Source of the DNA: Trichomonas vaginalis G3 | Taxonomy: Eukaryota > Parabasalia > Trichomonadida > Trichomonadidae | Reading direction: 5' to 3' | NCBI RefSeq assembly: GCF_026262505.1 | Contig: NC_067206.1 | Span: 16,884,641-16,948,640, forward strand | DNA length: 64,000 nucleotides | Shown here: positions 41,801 through 51,161 of the stretch, one piece after another | Numbering within the stretch: the first letter of the stretch is position 1 | Layout: the number at the start of each line of letters is the position of its first letter | Notes under the pieces: generated by a model | The model's database searches: none | Seen by the model: the letters and a program-made list of their open reading frames with translations, nothing else | What the model was told of the DNA's origin: nothing | Translations under genes and position numbers: made by a program

Positions 41801-42176
41801 GTTTTGGTCGACAATGAAATATTGGTTTACATTTTTTGAACGCAGATAGTTTTTAATATCATCTGATTTGAAAGAACTTTCACAGTCAGATGTCAGTTTT
41901 GTTGGATGGTATTTGTCAACGAATATTGTCAAAGCAGTTTTCACATCTAAAATATTTTTGGACCATAATGGTATGGCTTCACAGTATCTTGTGTTTTGAC
42001 CGACAAATATTAACCAGTATGGAGGTCCATCTGTTCTAACTCTCGGAATGTTTTCCAAGATATCCATAAACCAAGCATTTGGTGTTGAACTAAAGATTTT
42101 TATCATGAGTGCTTTCTTTGTCGCTTTAGAAACATAGGGGTCCTTGTTTGGATTCGTCATTTTTATCCTATAAGAA

Positions 42177-42578
42177 ATGGGTTTATTTGGCGCATTAGCA
42201 GGAGTTGCATCCAGATTTTTGCCCGCAGTGGGAACAATAGCCAGAGGTGCATTTGGAATTGGAAGGAAGATTTTGAGTACATTAGGTATACTTAAAGAGA
42301 AAGCACAACCTATTATACAAACTGTACAGAAAGGTTGGGATGTAGCACGAGATGCAACAAATCTTATTCCAAATCCTGAAACAAGAGGAAAAGTTCAAGG
42401 ATGGATGGACAATGTAGGAAGACAAGCAGGAAACTATTATAACAAAGCAAATGACTACTATAACCAAGCAGGACACTATATGGACCAAGGTGAAAGATTC
42501 TTTAACAGAGGATATAACCATGCACAACAGTGGGTAAACAATAACCAACCTCAACCGCCTCAAACGTGGGGAATGTAA
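42177..42578 (+). CDS. amphipathic Gly/Ala-rich Polinton protein
   Basis: 133 residues, nearly identical to 9262-9663 (MGLFGALAGVASRFLPAVG; YYNKANDYYNQAGHYMDQG). Start 16 bp from the divergent integrase start. Whole. Confidence 0.65.
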   Translation: MGLFGALAGVASRFLPAVGTIARGAFGIGRKILSTLGILKEKAQPIIQTVQKGWDVARDATNLIPNPETRGKVQGWMDNVGRQAGNYYNKANDYYNQAGHYMDQGERFFNRGYNHAQQWVNNNQPQPPQTWGM

Positions 42579-42597
42579 AGTTTTTTACTGAGACGAA

Positions 42598-42750
42598 ATG
42601 AACAATACAGCATTGAGACAAATGAGTTCAAGATGGATTTGTCGACTTCCAGCAGTTACACCACGTGTTTGTAAAGTTCTTCCTATACCTCAGGAAGTTT
42701 TAGACCGACTTAAAAAACCTAAACAACCAGTTGAAAACAAACCAAACTAA
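42598..42750 (+). CDS. 50-residue basic Polinton protein
   Basis: A whole frame: MNNTALRQMSSRWICRLPAV, PRVCKVLPIPQEVLDRLKKP. The leader TTTTTTACTGAGACGAA lies directly before the ATG and recurs before 42770. Function unknown; a small basic peptide of this kind might be a core or DNA-binding protein. Confidence 0.55.
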   Translation: MNNTALRQMSSRWICRLPAVTPRVCKVLPIPQEVLDRLKKPKQPVENKPN

Positions 42751-42769
42751 AATTTTTTACTGAGATGAA

Positions 42770-43355
42770 ATGACCGAAGAAGTTGAAACGGTAGATTTGA
42801 CACCACAAACAAAAAGTTCAGAACCATTGTCAAAACCTGTCAAAGAACTTACAGATGAAGAGAAAAATTCAATAATAGAAAGTGCCAGGTCTGGAAATAC
42901 AAACCCTAACTATAAAGTCACTTTTCATAGAAATGGAACGGCTAGTATCTCAAAAAAGAAACAGACCCTCACAAATAAAATATTGAAGTCTGAAGGAGCT
43001 TTCGAGACAACAGATGGAAAAGTTTACTTCACTGACCAACAGTTCATTATAGAACATCTCATTGACTTAGAGTCGAAATATTCTAAACTTTACAACAAAC
43101 ACAAAAAAGTTGAAAGGAAAACAAAAACAAATGGCATATGATATTTATGAAGATGTTGACGACACAACTGTTCCTGCAAGTGAAGTAAAGTCAGAGGAAC
43201 CGAAAAGTGACGAAAAACCGATAGAAGAAGAGAAACCAAAAACTGAAGATAAACCAAAACCAAAGTTTAGTTTCCAAACTAAACCAAGTCAACCTTCATT
43301 AGCTGGTATGGGTTGGCGTCAAAGACTTATGGCAGCAGGCGGTTATGTAAAGTAA
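42770..43355 (+). pseudogene. charged low-complexity Polinton protein, broken
   Basis: Counterpart of 9856-10437; the C-terminal tail is a Glu/Lys/Pro run (EEEKPKTEDKPKPKF) ending GMGWRQRLMAAGGYVK. About one break. Confidence 0.55.
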
Positions 43356-43397
43356 AGAAAAAATATTTTTTTATTTTTATAAAAATGCCCATATAGA

Positions 43398-45536
43398 ATG
43401 GATAGAAAGTCTGCTAGAATAAAAGCAGAGTTACAAAGATATGGTTGGAGAGTTTCGAAGAATTTTAAATATAGGAAGGGAAGACCCATAAAAGTCTATG
43501 ACAAATTGTCTGGTCTTCGCTACGAAATGGATTTGGAAACAGCACGTGCCAATTATCCAAACAGACTAGAGAGGTTAGAAGAAGAACGTCTTATGGACAT
43601 GCCTTTCGATGTTAGTGAACCTCAAGTTGAAGGACACGACGGCTTTGCCAGATTCTACTGGAAACATGACGAACAATTGCATCCTTTGAGAAGGAAAAAA
43701 GGAAAAGGTGAAGACGCACATGCTCCCATGGAAAGAACAAGATATGCATATGAAAAGTATCGTGAAGTTAGAAGTCAAATTACATCTGGTCGAACCTTTA
43801 CAGTAAACTTTGACGAAGGAAAGAACAAAGAAGGCTTCATGGGAGTACTTGCTGCAATTCAAGACGGAAATAAGAAAGGACACAATCTCAGATTGACCAT
43901 AACAGATTTGGATGGTCACATTTACTATGCACATGGCAATGAACAAACAGCCGCAAAACTTCTTGACGCTTTCAAGACTACAAAGAGAGAACAAATGGTT
44001 GACTCCGACTCAGACATTTTGAATGCAATTGAAGGAATTGCAAGTGTCAAGTTCGAATGGTACCAACCTAACCCTCAAGCAGTCAGACAACATGCTGGAT
44101 ACTTCCCCTTCATAAATAAGTCTGACATTGACTTGACAAGGTATGGAATTTACAATTCAATTGAAACAATTGTCAATGAACCTTGCATTCTTACATGTCT
44201 CAGGAACTCTGGTCTTGTTACAGATGAGAAGATGAAGTATCTTGAGTCATGTGTGAAGACAAGGTACATTCTCAGAGGTCAATTGGCAAAAATTGCACCG
44301 TTGGCAAATGTCAATATCCGAGTCAACATACCTACAGCTAAAGGTTCTTCACATGACGACTATGTTGTTGAGTTCAATTTACCATGGTTGAAGATTGTAA
44401 TTGTCCACAACCACTTCATGTTGAACGAAAGTCTTACAAACCCATTCTTTGGTAAAAGTAAGTGCAACATTGTCAGAGCTGTCAACATTCTTTTCAAGAA
44501 AGGTTTGTTGGAACCAATTCCAGATGACAAGCTGACAGAAACTTTTGTACCAAAAGACGAAACAAACTTTTCATTGTTAGCAAGACCAAAAGTTGTTCCA
44601 GACAAATTTCTAGTACAAAAGAAGTACACGGTTCCACAAGGGGTTGGTATGTTCGGATACCAACCTGAACCAGAAGAACTTCCAATGAGGTTGCAAGAAC
44701 TTCAAGATACTATAAACAAACTTCCATTGAGACATCCAATTGACATCAAATTGTATTGGAGAGCATCTGAGTTAGGTCAGAAGGTTTTATATGAAACAGG
44801 TTGCTTCGACGATGTTTATGAGATAACAGGAGAAGTTTCTCAGAAGATAAGAGACTCACTTGAATTTCCACAAACTGGACCAATTGGTTGCGACAAGTTC
44901 GACTCAGATGAAAAGATATACTATGTCGACCTTAACGCTGCATACATGAGGTTTGTCCAATATATTCCGACTGGAATTCCAAACGAAGATGGTGAGTTCC
45001 CGGGAAGGAACTATACAGTTGGAAAAGTCATACAACAACTGTATGATATTAGGAAAGCTTCAAACCCCAAACTTGCAATGACACTCAAATTGCTTATGAA
45101 TTCGACATGGGGATATTCCATTAAGAAACCTCAAGAGATGAAGAGTAAACATTATGAGAAGGTCGACAACTTTGTTGAAAGGTTTTCTCCTTTTGTTTTG
45201 AAGTACGAATTCACTCAAGGTCAAAGTGGCTTAGTAACCACATTAAAACCTATTGTCGAACATTGGTCTTACCCTCAGTTCGCAAAGGCAGTCCTTGACG
45301 AGTACAACAAATTCTTCTCCGAAGTCAAATCCAAAGTCAAGGTTTACTATGAGAACATTGACGCACTCATGACGAACGAAGAAGGATACAACAAACTCAT
45401 TGAAATGGGAATGGTCGGTGAAAAGATGGGCTGTTTTAAGCTAGATAAGGTATTTTCCGAAGTTCATGTAATATCGAAAAGGAAATATTGGGGCATACTT
45501 GAAGACGGCACAGAAATAAAACATTGCATGAAGTAA
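43398..45536 (+). CDS. type-B DNA polymerase region
   Basis: A 712-residue open frame. The C-terminal half has polymerase motifs in order: YYVDLNAAYMRF (motif A region), LKLLMNSTWGYSIKKP (motif B region) and VKVYYENIDALMTNEEG (motif C region), then KMGCFKLDKV. The N-terminal half would hold the exonuclease region. This fits the protein-primed PolB family of Polintons, though it is short for that family. It lies between the 42770 gene and paralogue B; Mav1 has none here. Codon use is C-richer than its neighbours. Confidence 0.75.
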   Translation: MDRKSARIKAELQRYGWRVSKNFKYRKGRPIKVYDKLSGLRYEMDLETARANYPNRLERLEEERLMDMPFDVSEPQVEGHDGFARFYWKHDEQLHPLRRKKGKGEDAHAPMERTRYAYEKYREVRSQITSGRTFTVNFDEGKNKEGFMGVLAAIQDGNKKGHNLRLTITDLDGHIYYAHGNEQTAAKLLDAFKTTKREQMVDSDSDILNAIEGIASVKFEWYQPNPQAVRQHAGYFPFINKSDIDLTRYGIYNSIETIVNEPCILTCLRNSGLVTDEKMKYLESCVKTRYILRGQLAKIAPLANVNIRVNIPTAKGSSHDDYVVEFNLPWLKIVIVHNHFMLNESLTNPFFGKSKCNIVRAVNILFKKGLLEPIPDDKLTETFVPKDETNFSLLARPKVVPDKFLVQKKYTVPQGVGMFGYQPEPEELPMRLQELQDTINKLPLRHPIDIKLYWRASELGQKVLYETGCFDDVYEITGEVSQKIRDSLEFPQTGPIGCDKFDSDEKIYYVDLNAAYMRFVQYIPTGIPNEDGEFPGRNYTVGKVIQQLYDIRKASNPKLAMTLKLLMNSTWGYSIKKPQEMKSKHYEKVDNFVERFSPFVLKYEFTQGQSGLVTTLKPIVEHWSYPQFAKAVLDEYNKFFSEVKSKVKVYYENIDALMTNEEGYNKLIEMGMVGEKMGCFKLDKVFSEVHVISKRKYWGILEDGTEIKHCMK

Positions 45537-45579
45537 AAATTTATTTTTTAAAAAGTGACATTTTTTAAATTTTATTTGA

Positions 45580-45660
45580 ACTGTACGCTGAGTTTGTTGG
45601 AGAAGACCGTTGGGAAACTTGTTTGTTAGATGAGAAATATGAAATGGCATACCATTTTAA
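45580..45660 (+). pseudogene. trace of the HNH gene
   Basis: Short stretches match the start and the end of the HNH gene at 10488-11063. Only about 80 bp remain. Confidence 0.5.
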
Positions 45661-45686
45661 AACAATATATTTTTACATATATTAAA

Positions 45687-46543
45687 TTCTTCAGGTTGAA
45701 AAACAAAGAACAAAAGTAGCAGATACAAAACCGTTAGACTATATCTTTACAAATACTGGTAGGACTATTTCAGATGAAGAAATTTCATCCCGAGCATACA
45801 GGTTTGACTATCCAATTCGTTGGCTTCAAAGTCCTTCAGATGCAAAGGCAATAGGATTTAGAAGAGTTTTGTTTTCAAATAGAACTAACGCATTTATGTT
45901 CGCAGTATATTTTCATGGGCAGTATAAAGGTTCTGATGGTCTAATAGACAAATTTGACGAAATGAGAATCTTTACAGTTCGTTCAGACGAAAGTCTTGAG
46001 AAAACTCTAAATGACTTTCAAACTCAAATGAACAAAATATTATTGGGAATTTCAAAAAAATACGACTCTTTACTAAATGGAACATACTATCTGAAACTAG
46101 AATATGACAAGATGAACTCCACCGTTTCATTTCAAAAGATTGAAATTAACCCTCCAAGAGATACAGAGTTTTTATTTTGGGAAGTAGACAAACGTTCTTG
46201 GGCACAATTTCTTCGGTTACTAAACCAGAACGAACCATTACCACCAGATGGTCCATTTAAATTTATACTTCCACCAGCAGATTTGATGGTTTATAGAAAC
46301 GTGTTTGACCCTCAAAATGTTATTGTCATGCAAGTTTCAGTTCAAGCAACAATAGTTTTCTATGTATTGGTAAGGACTTTTATGACTTTGCTTCTAAATT
46401 CTACGAACCATCTAGTAACAGTTCTCTGACTTTCAAGTTTGGTTCACAACAAATGGTGTGCAACATATTATTCCATTGTACTATGACTTTTATCTCGAAT
46501 TGTCTTTCATATATAACTACGGAAAAGTGCTGAAAAAGTATTG
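45687..46543 (+). pseudogene. paralogue B of the duplicated Polinton gene, broken
   Basis: Counterpart of 11104-11964 (FDYPIRWLQSPSDAKAIG, VDKRSWAQFLRLLNQ, LSFIYNYG). About two breaks. Confidence 0.6.
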
Positions 46544-46658
46544 AATGTGAAGATATTAGAAAATAACATTTTTTCTAACATCGTAGAAAACTCATGAAAA
46601 CAATTTATTTTTGACACTTTCACAAAAAAACATAAAAAAGTGAGTTAAAATGAGATGT

Positions 46659-47024
46659 TTACTGAACTGGCTGAATGTCGCCTTCTGTAGTTATGTAGAA
46701 TGGTTGACCAGAGAAGTGAAGGAGACCCTTGAGAATTTGGTTCATTCTTGGAAAAGGGTTCTCTCTGTTTGGAAGTAGTATCCAAGGACGCTTGGCAAAG
46801 AACTTTATAATGGCTTCCTTCTTTGCTTGCTTTATGTCGTCGTAGGCTGTCCCGTCTGGTATTTGAATTGGAATTCCAGTCGAAGTCTCGAGATTCAAGG
46901 CAGCCCTTCCCGTTATCCAACCGTTAACAAGCTTGCCTTTTACATTCTGCCTGAGGAAGTCTTTAACAAGCTCGTTAATTTCAATTAGGTAAATTGCCTC
47001 GTCGGTAGGTTCGACCTCGACCAT
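46659..47024 (-). CDS. 121-residue Polinton protein
   Basis: A whole frame starting MVEVEPTDEAIYLIEINELV, with TGIPIQIPDGTAYDDIKQAK and an end FYITTEGDIQPVQ. Not recognised. Divergent from the Pro/Gln-rich gene, with a 21-bp repeat array between them. Only a remnant survives in Mav1. Confidence 0.55.
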   Translation of the reverse strand: MVEVEPTDEAIYLIEINELVKDFLRQNVKGKLVNGWITGRAALNLETSTGIPIQIPDGTAYDDIKQAKKEAIIKFFAKRPWILLPNRENPFPRMNQILKGLLHFSGQPFYITTEGDIQPVQ

Positions 47025-47029
47025 TGCTA

Positions 47030-47160
47030 CTGTCAGAAAAAGTACTGCTACTGTCAGAAAAAGTACTGCTACTGTCAGAAAAAGTACTGCTACTGTCAGA
47101 AAAAGTACTGCTACTGTCAGTAAAAGTACTGCTACTGTCAGTAAAAGTACTGCTAGTAGC
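47030..47160. repeat. 21-bp tandem repeat array
   Basis: About six copies of CTGCTACTGTCAGAAAAAGTA between divergent genes. The period is 21 bp, as in Mav1 at 16087-16494, but sequence and orientation differ: the complement TACTTTTTCTGACAG resembles the Mav1 unit TACTTTTTCAAGACAA. Open frames across it are artefacts of a period divisible by three. Confidence 0.75.
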
Positions 47161-47203
47161 AGAGATTTTTATCGTTGTGGTCCGACGGTTAAGCCACAAA
47201 CGA

Positions 47204-47536
47204 ATGCCCGACGTACCACCAACCGAGTCCATTCCCAAACCAGAGGAACCTAAAGAACCACAACAGTCTCCTCAGCAACCTCAGTTCCAGCAAGTACCTC
47301 CGAATTACTACCAATTTCCACCTCAAGGTTACTACCCACCACAAGGCTTCCCGAACTACCCTCCTCAGCCTATGCCTTACTTCCCCAACCCTTGGTTGTT
47401 CCAGCAAGCTCCACCCCAGCAATTCCAATCTCAGTCCAAGAGAGACCAAGACTTCGAAGAAGGTCTGAACCGCTTACGCAAAGAGTATGCTACAGCTCCA
47501 ATTGAGAGAAAGTTGTTCCCGGACCAAAAAATATAA
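47204..47536 (+). CDS. 110-residue Pro/Gln-rich protein
   Basis: MPDVPPTESIPKPEEPKEPQ, then PPQGYYPPQGFPNYPPQPMP-type repeats rich in Tyr, Pro and Gln, and a charged helical end (FEEGLNRLRKEYATAPIERK). Low complexity; possibly a scaffold or surface protein. Start chosen at 47204 because Mav1 keeps the same first residues at 16495. Confidence 0.5.
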   Translation: MPDVPPTESIPKPEEPKEPQQSPQQPQFQQVPPNYYQFPPQGYYPPQGFPNYPPQPMPYFPNPWLFQQAPPQQFQSQSKRDQDFEEGLNRLRKEYATAPIERKLFPDQKI

Positions 47537-47995
47537 TTTAGGTGAAAAAAGAGGTGAGATTTCACCTCTTTTTTCACCTGTTTTTTCTCCCTCTTGAATT
47601 TTCATGAATTTTATATATTAATGTTTTCGTTAAGTCACTTTGTGCCGTCAGTCAGTCAGTCAGTTTAGGAAAGACTTTAGAAAGTTGTTGGAAAATAAGT
47701 CCTGGGAAGAGTATTATAAGGCATTTTGTGAAGAATATAGCAACAGTCTGAATTCAGACGGTTGCTTTTTATACAAAATTCATGCAGGAAATTCTTGAGT
47801 TTTGGTTGAAAGAATACGGTGGAGCCAAAAGTGGCTCGACCTCAAAACAAGCATTTTATGAGCTTACTAAGGGTGTTATGAATGAATTCAAATGTATTTA
47901 CATACATCCTGACCTCGTTCATTTTGTTGCTGAATTCAGAAAAAATATAATTAAGGTGAAGAGGTGAGATTTCACCTCTTTTTTCACCCTCTTGA
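47537..47995. repeat. GGTGAA spacer hairpins around a KilA-N fragment
   Basis: 47540-47579 is a palindrome with 18-bp perfect arms (AGGTGAAAAAAGAGGTGA and complement); 47954-47987 is a shorter relative. They take the place of the GGGTAGAA hairpins of Mav1. The fragment 47782-47967 between them matches the middle of the KilA-N gene at 12200. Confidence 0.65.
47782..47967 (+). pseudogene. KilA-N gene fragment
   Basis: EILEFWLKEYGGAKSGSTSK and YIHPDLVHFVAEF match the central part of 12200-12865. Both ends of the gene are absent here. Confidence 0.65.
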
Positions 47996-48078
47996 ATTTT
48001 CATGAATTTCCTTAAGATAGAAAAAATAAAGTTAGTTTTATTTTTATTTATTTTTTTATTTTGTATGTAAGAACAGAT

Positions 48079-49077
48079 ATGTCAACAATCGGCACAACAA
48101 CAATTCAAACAACAGCACCAAACTCGTTAGTCATGAATCCAACATCTATGTTAGTAGAAATGAAAAGCTTCATTCCTTCTTCATATACTTTTGAAACAGA
48201 AATCCAGAAGATAAAGCAGGAACTTTTAACAAGTAATTTAGACTGTAGTGCGAAAGATGAAACAAATGAACAGTATCTTTATGAAATGGAGGACCTCATC
48301 GACCATTTGCCTAAACTACCTGAAATTCAGCAGCAAAAGCTCACTATTCCTGAATTCGACGAAATTGAAGTCAAAGCAACTGACTCAGTAGAAATAAAGA
48401 AGTTCATTCGTAAGGTAAACTATGAATTCCTTGGTTTTCATTGCAACCATAAAGTTATGGACAAAGATTGCGACATGTTATATAAGAACATCTCTGACAT
48501 ATATAAATCTGGGGAGTTTAAGACATACGACAACTTTGTTTCATTAGCTGCAAAATGTGTATGGCAGATAAGAGATAAAGATAGAAGAGGTAAGGTATGG
48601 AATGAACAGATAAAACCAACTGCTTCAGATTTAAAGAAAACCATTGACGCCTTGGTTGTTTTAGCAGGTAAGGTTTCAGAATATAACGCAAAAATGAATC
48701 CGCAATGTTCTAAATGTAAAGCAGCAATTAGGAAATATAACTACTCCGTCAAAGAGATAGAAAGAATGAGAAACGACTATGCAGATTTAAAGAAAGAAGC
48801 AGAGAAACCAGCAGAAAATAAAATGGACATGTTAGAATTTCTGAACAAAAACTATCCAACTGCTGACGATTTCCTTCTATAGGGTGTCCAAAGGTGTGTT
48901 TAGCACAAACCTGAATACTGCGAATAGAAATAAACAAGTATATCTGACGTCAAGAAGAAGTATAAAGAAACTTTCGGCATTGTTAAAACATTCGATGTAC
49001 TAAAAGAAGAAATAGAAGCTACAAAACTGTTTAGAGTCTCAAATATACATCGTACAATTCATGTGAAACGCTTATAA
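48079..49077 (+). pseudogene. coiled-coil CxxC protein, interrupted by a mariner scrap
   Basis: Counterpart of 13202-14087 (SLVMNPTSMLVEMKSFIPSS; CSKCKAAIRKYNYS). A 61-bp mariner relic is inserted near its 3' end. Confidence 0.6.
48880..48940. mobile_element. mariner end relic, about 60 bp
   Basis: TAGGGTGTCCAAAGGTGTG and the following ~40 bp equal the left end of the mariner at 38261-38318. TA-type sequence stands on both sides. No transposase and no second terminal repeat remain. It may be an internally collapsed copy or an excision scar. Confidence 0.75.
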
Positions 49078-49084
49078 AATAACT

Positions 49085-49322
49085 GGGGTGAAAAATTAGG
49101 TGAAAAAAGAGGTGAAATCTCACCTCTTCACCTAAAATATATTTTTGCTGAATTCAGCAACAAAATTCTGAGTAAAATGGCATATGGCATGTGTCAAACC
49201 GTTGAGTTTTCACAAAATTTAAAAAATAACGTTTACCATGTAAAACGCTTATAAAATAACTGGGGTAGAAATGAGGTGAAAAAAGAGGTGAGAAAACGGG
49301 TGAGATCTCACCTCTTCACCTA
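49085..49322. repeat. two GGTGAA spacer hairpins
   Basis: Modules 49085-49133 and 49262-49322 (GAGGTGAAATCTCACCTC core; TTCACC close). They stand in the same places as 14089-14136 and 14265-14312 of Mav1 but with different bases. One flank still has GGGGTAGAAATG, as if only part of the module had been converted. Confidence 0.6.
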
Positions 49323-49374
49323 AAATATATTTTTGCTGAAAAATGACCAAAAATCATGAATTTCCTCATATGCT

Positions 49375-49500
49375 TGCTTCCCTCGGAAAACCGAGAGAAG
49401 AGATTCCGTACGAAAATCGCAAGAATTTGGCTCCTGGTTTGAAAGGATATTATGTTCATAGACTTTTAGTAAATGCTGTTGCAATGTGGGCTTCACCTAA
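49375..49500 (+). pseudogene. scrap of a third KilA-N relative
   Basis: Encodes LKGYYVHRLLVNAVAMWASP, very close to the 15126 gene, but the upstream residues differ (EEIPYENRKNLAPG), so it comes from a different family member. Confidence 0.6.
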
Positions 49501-49608
49501 AATATATTTTTATTGAATTCAGCACAAAATCATGAATTTCCTTAAGATAGAAAAAATAAAGTTAGTTTTTTTCTAACAAATTTTTTTATTTTGTATGTAA
49601 AGACAGAT

Positions 49609-50220
49609 ATGTCAAACATTGAGTTTGAAACAGTTAGAAAGATAGACAATGACACCAAAGTGGTTAGAATAGGTGATTTAAACGTAAGATACTCAAAGAA
49701 ATACAACAAATATTCTTTGTCAGACATTATATCTCCATCTGAAAAGAAAACAAACCACTGGGTTAGAAATGCTTCAACTCAGAAAATTTTGACAAGAAAT
49801 CCTGAGCTTATGATATCGGTAAGATTCTATGGAATTGCAGCATATCTCATCGACAAAAGTCTTATACCAATAGTTTTGTTATGGTTAGACCCAGTTGTTG
49901 GATATAACTTCATAACATATGGTTCATTCGATACGGAACGTTGCAGTGAAGGCTTACTTTACATCGTTCAGAAACCGAAGGACTTCAATACAAAGAGATA
50001 TAAGATAGGAAGAACATATAATATAACTCAAAGATATGACTCTACAGTCAATAGAGTCAAGGTTCTGTTCGTTAATGATATGAGAGCTGCAGAAACAGAA
50101 CTACTTGAAAAGTTTGAGAAAATGTATGGTGCTCCCATAAAAGGTAAAGAAACGTTTGAAGTAGATGAGATAGATAAAGCTATAAAATTATTTGACGAAG
50201 TTGCTGAAAAATACATGTAA
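49609..50220 (+). CDS. KilA-N-like plus T5orf172 protein
   Basis: A whole 203-residue frame, about 95% like 14427-15038 (YKIGRTYNITQRYDSTVNRV; AETELLEKFEKMYGAPIKG). An in-frame ATG exists 18 bases earlier in the shared leader TTTTGTATGTAAAGACAGAT; I chose 49609 because Mav1 starts at the equivalent place. Confidence 0.75.
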   Translation: MSNIEFETVRKIDNDTKVVRIGDLNVRYSKKYNKYSLSDIISPSEKKTNHWVRNASTQKILTRNPELMISVRFYGIAAYLIDKSLIPIVLLWLDPVVGYNFITYGSFDTERCSEGLLYIVQKPKDFNTKRYKIGRTYNITQRYDSTVNRVKVLFVNDMRAAETELLEKFEKMYGAPIKGKETFEVDEIDKAIKLFDEVAEKYM

Positions 50221-50308
50221 AGCGTTTATTTTTGGTCTTTTGTGAAAGTCAGAAAATAACACTAATTTTTTTCTAACAATTTTTTTTATTTTGTATGTAA
50301 AGACAGAT

Positions 50309-51146
50309 ATGTCAACAACAGAGAACACAACAACAGTTATAGTCCATGAAGCTATAAATGAAGAATATGAGTGGGTTCAGTTTAACAAACAACTCCGTCT
50401 CATTCGTTCGGTCAAAGACGATATGTACCAAATGCAAAGTATTTTGACAGCATGTTTTGCTCCAGATACTAAGAAACCACAAGACTGGTTTAGGAACCAA
50501 AGCACACAAGAACTTTTGAGCGAAGCACAGCGAGACATACTTTTTTCTGAAAACAGTGAAGAACAGCGACTACGAGAAACCCCAGTCGCCAAAACTCTAT
50601 GAAAATCGTGAAAAATTGCCAAACGGTTTGAGAGGATATTATGTACATAGACTTCTTGTAAATGCTGTTGCAATGTGGGCTTCGCCTCGTTATGCTTGGT
50701 ATATTTACAGACTTCTTGACGAAATTCATAGACAAGAACGTGAAGAGATGGAAAACAAGCTTGAAGCAAAAGACAAAAGCATTCAGAAAAGAATACCACG
50801 TTCGGTACCAAAAGGAAAGGAAAAGAACTATAAGTATATGATTTATACTGAAGAGTTGGAAAATGAAGAAGATAAAGATATGGTTGTGTTGCATTTAGTC
50901 AGAAGAAACAACAAAAGCTTTTACGACCTTGCTAAGATTTACAAATCTGACAGAAATTGGTTCTATCGCGAAAACTTACCGATTTCAATGACCCCAAATG
51001 AAGATGTGAAACAAATAGTTCAAGATACGTTACCTCAAACACACTATGATATGAAAGGTTGTACAATACTTACCTTCAAAGAAGACTTACCGCTACTGAA
51101 AGAAAAAATAACAGAGTATTTTGACAACTTCAAACAAGTAGGGTAG
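50309..51146 (+). pseudogene. second KilA-N protein, broken
   Basis: Counterpart of 15126-15965 (MSTTENTTTVIVHEAINEEY; YYVHRLLVNAVAMWASPRYA). About one break. Confidence 0.65.
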
Positions 51147-51161
51147 ATGAACCATTTATTT

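Larger units (their letters stand above)
40132..42160 (-). pseudogene. Polinton integrase, interrupted by an insert
   Basis: Same gene as 8285-9244: N-terminal half at 41801-42160 (AWFMDILENIP, TSDCESSFKS), C-terminal half at 40132-40747 (KLQKGDKVKIEIPKRDPYE). A 1053-bp insert with a 16-bp direct repeat separates them. Confidence 0.8.

Noticed and set aside
43575-44685. Minus-strand frames opposite the DNA polymerase gene
   Set aside because: Shadows of a long plus-strand gene with clear polymerase motifs.
46981-47238. Frames of repeated SSTFSDS or LLSEKVL text
   Set aside because: Artefact of the 21-bp repeat array between two divergent genes.
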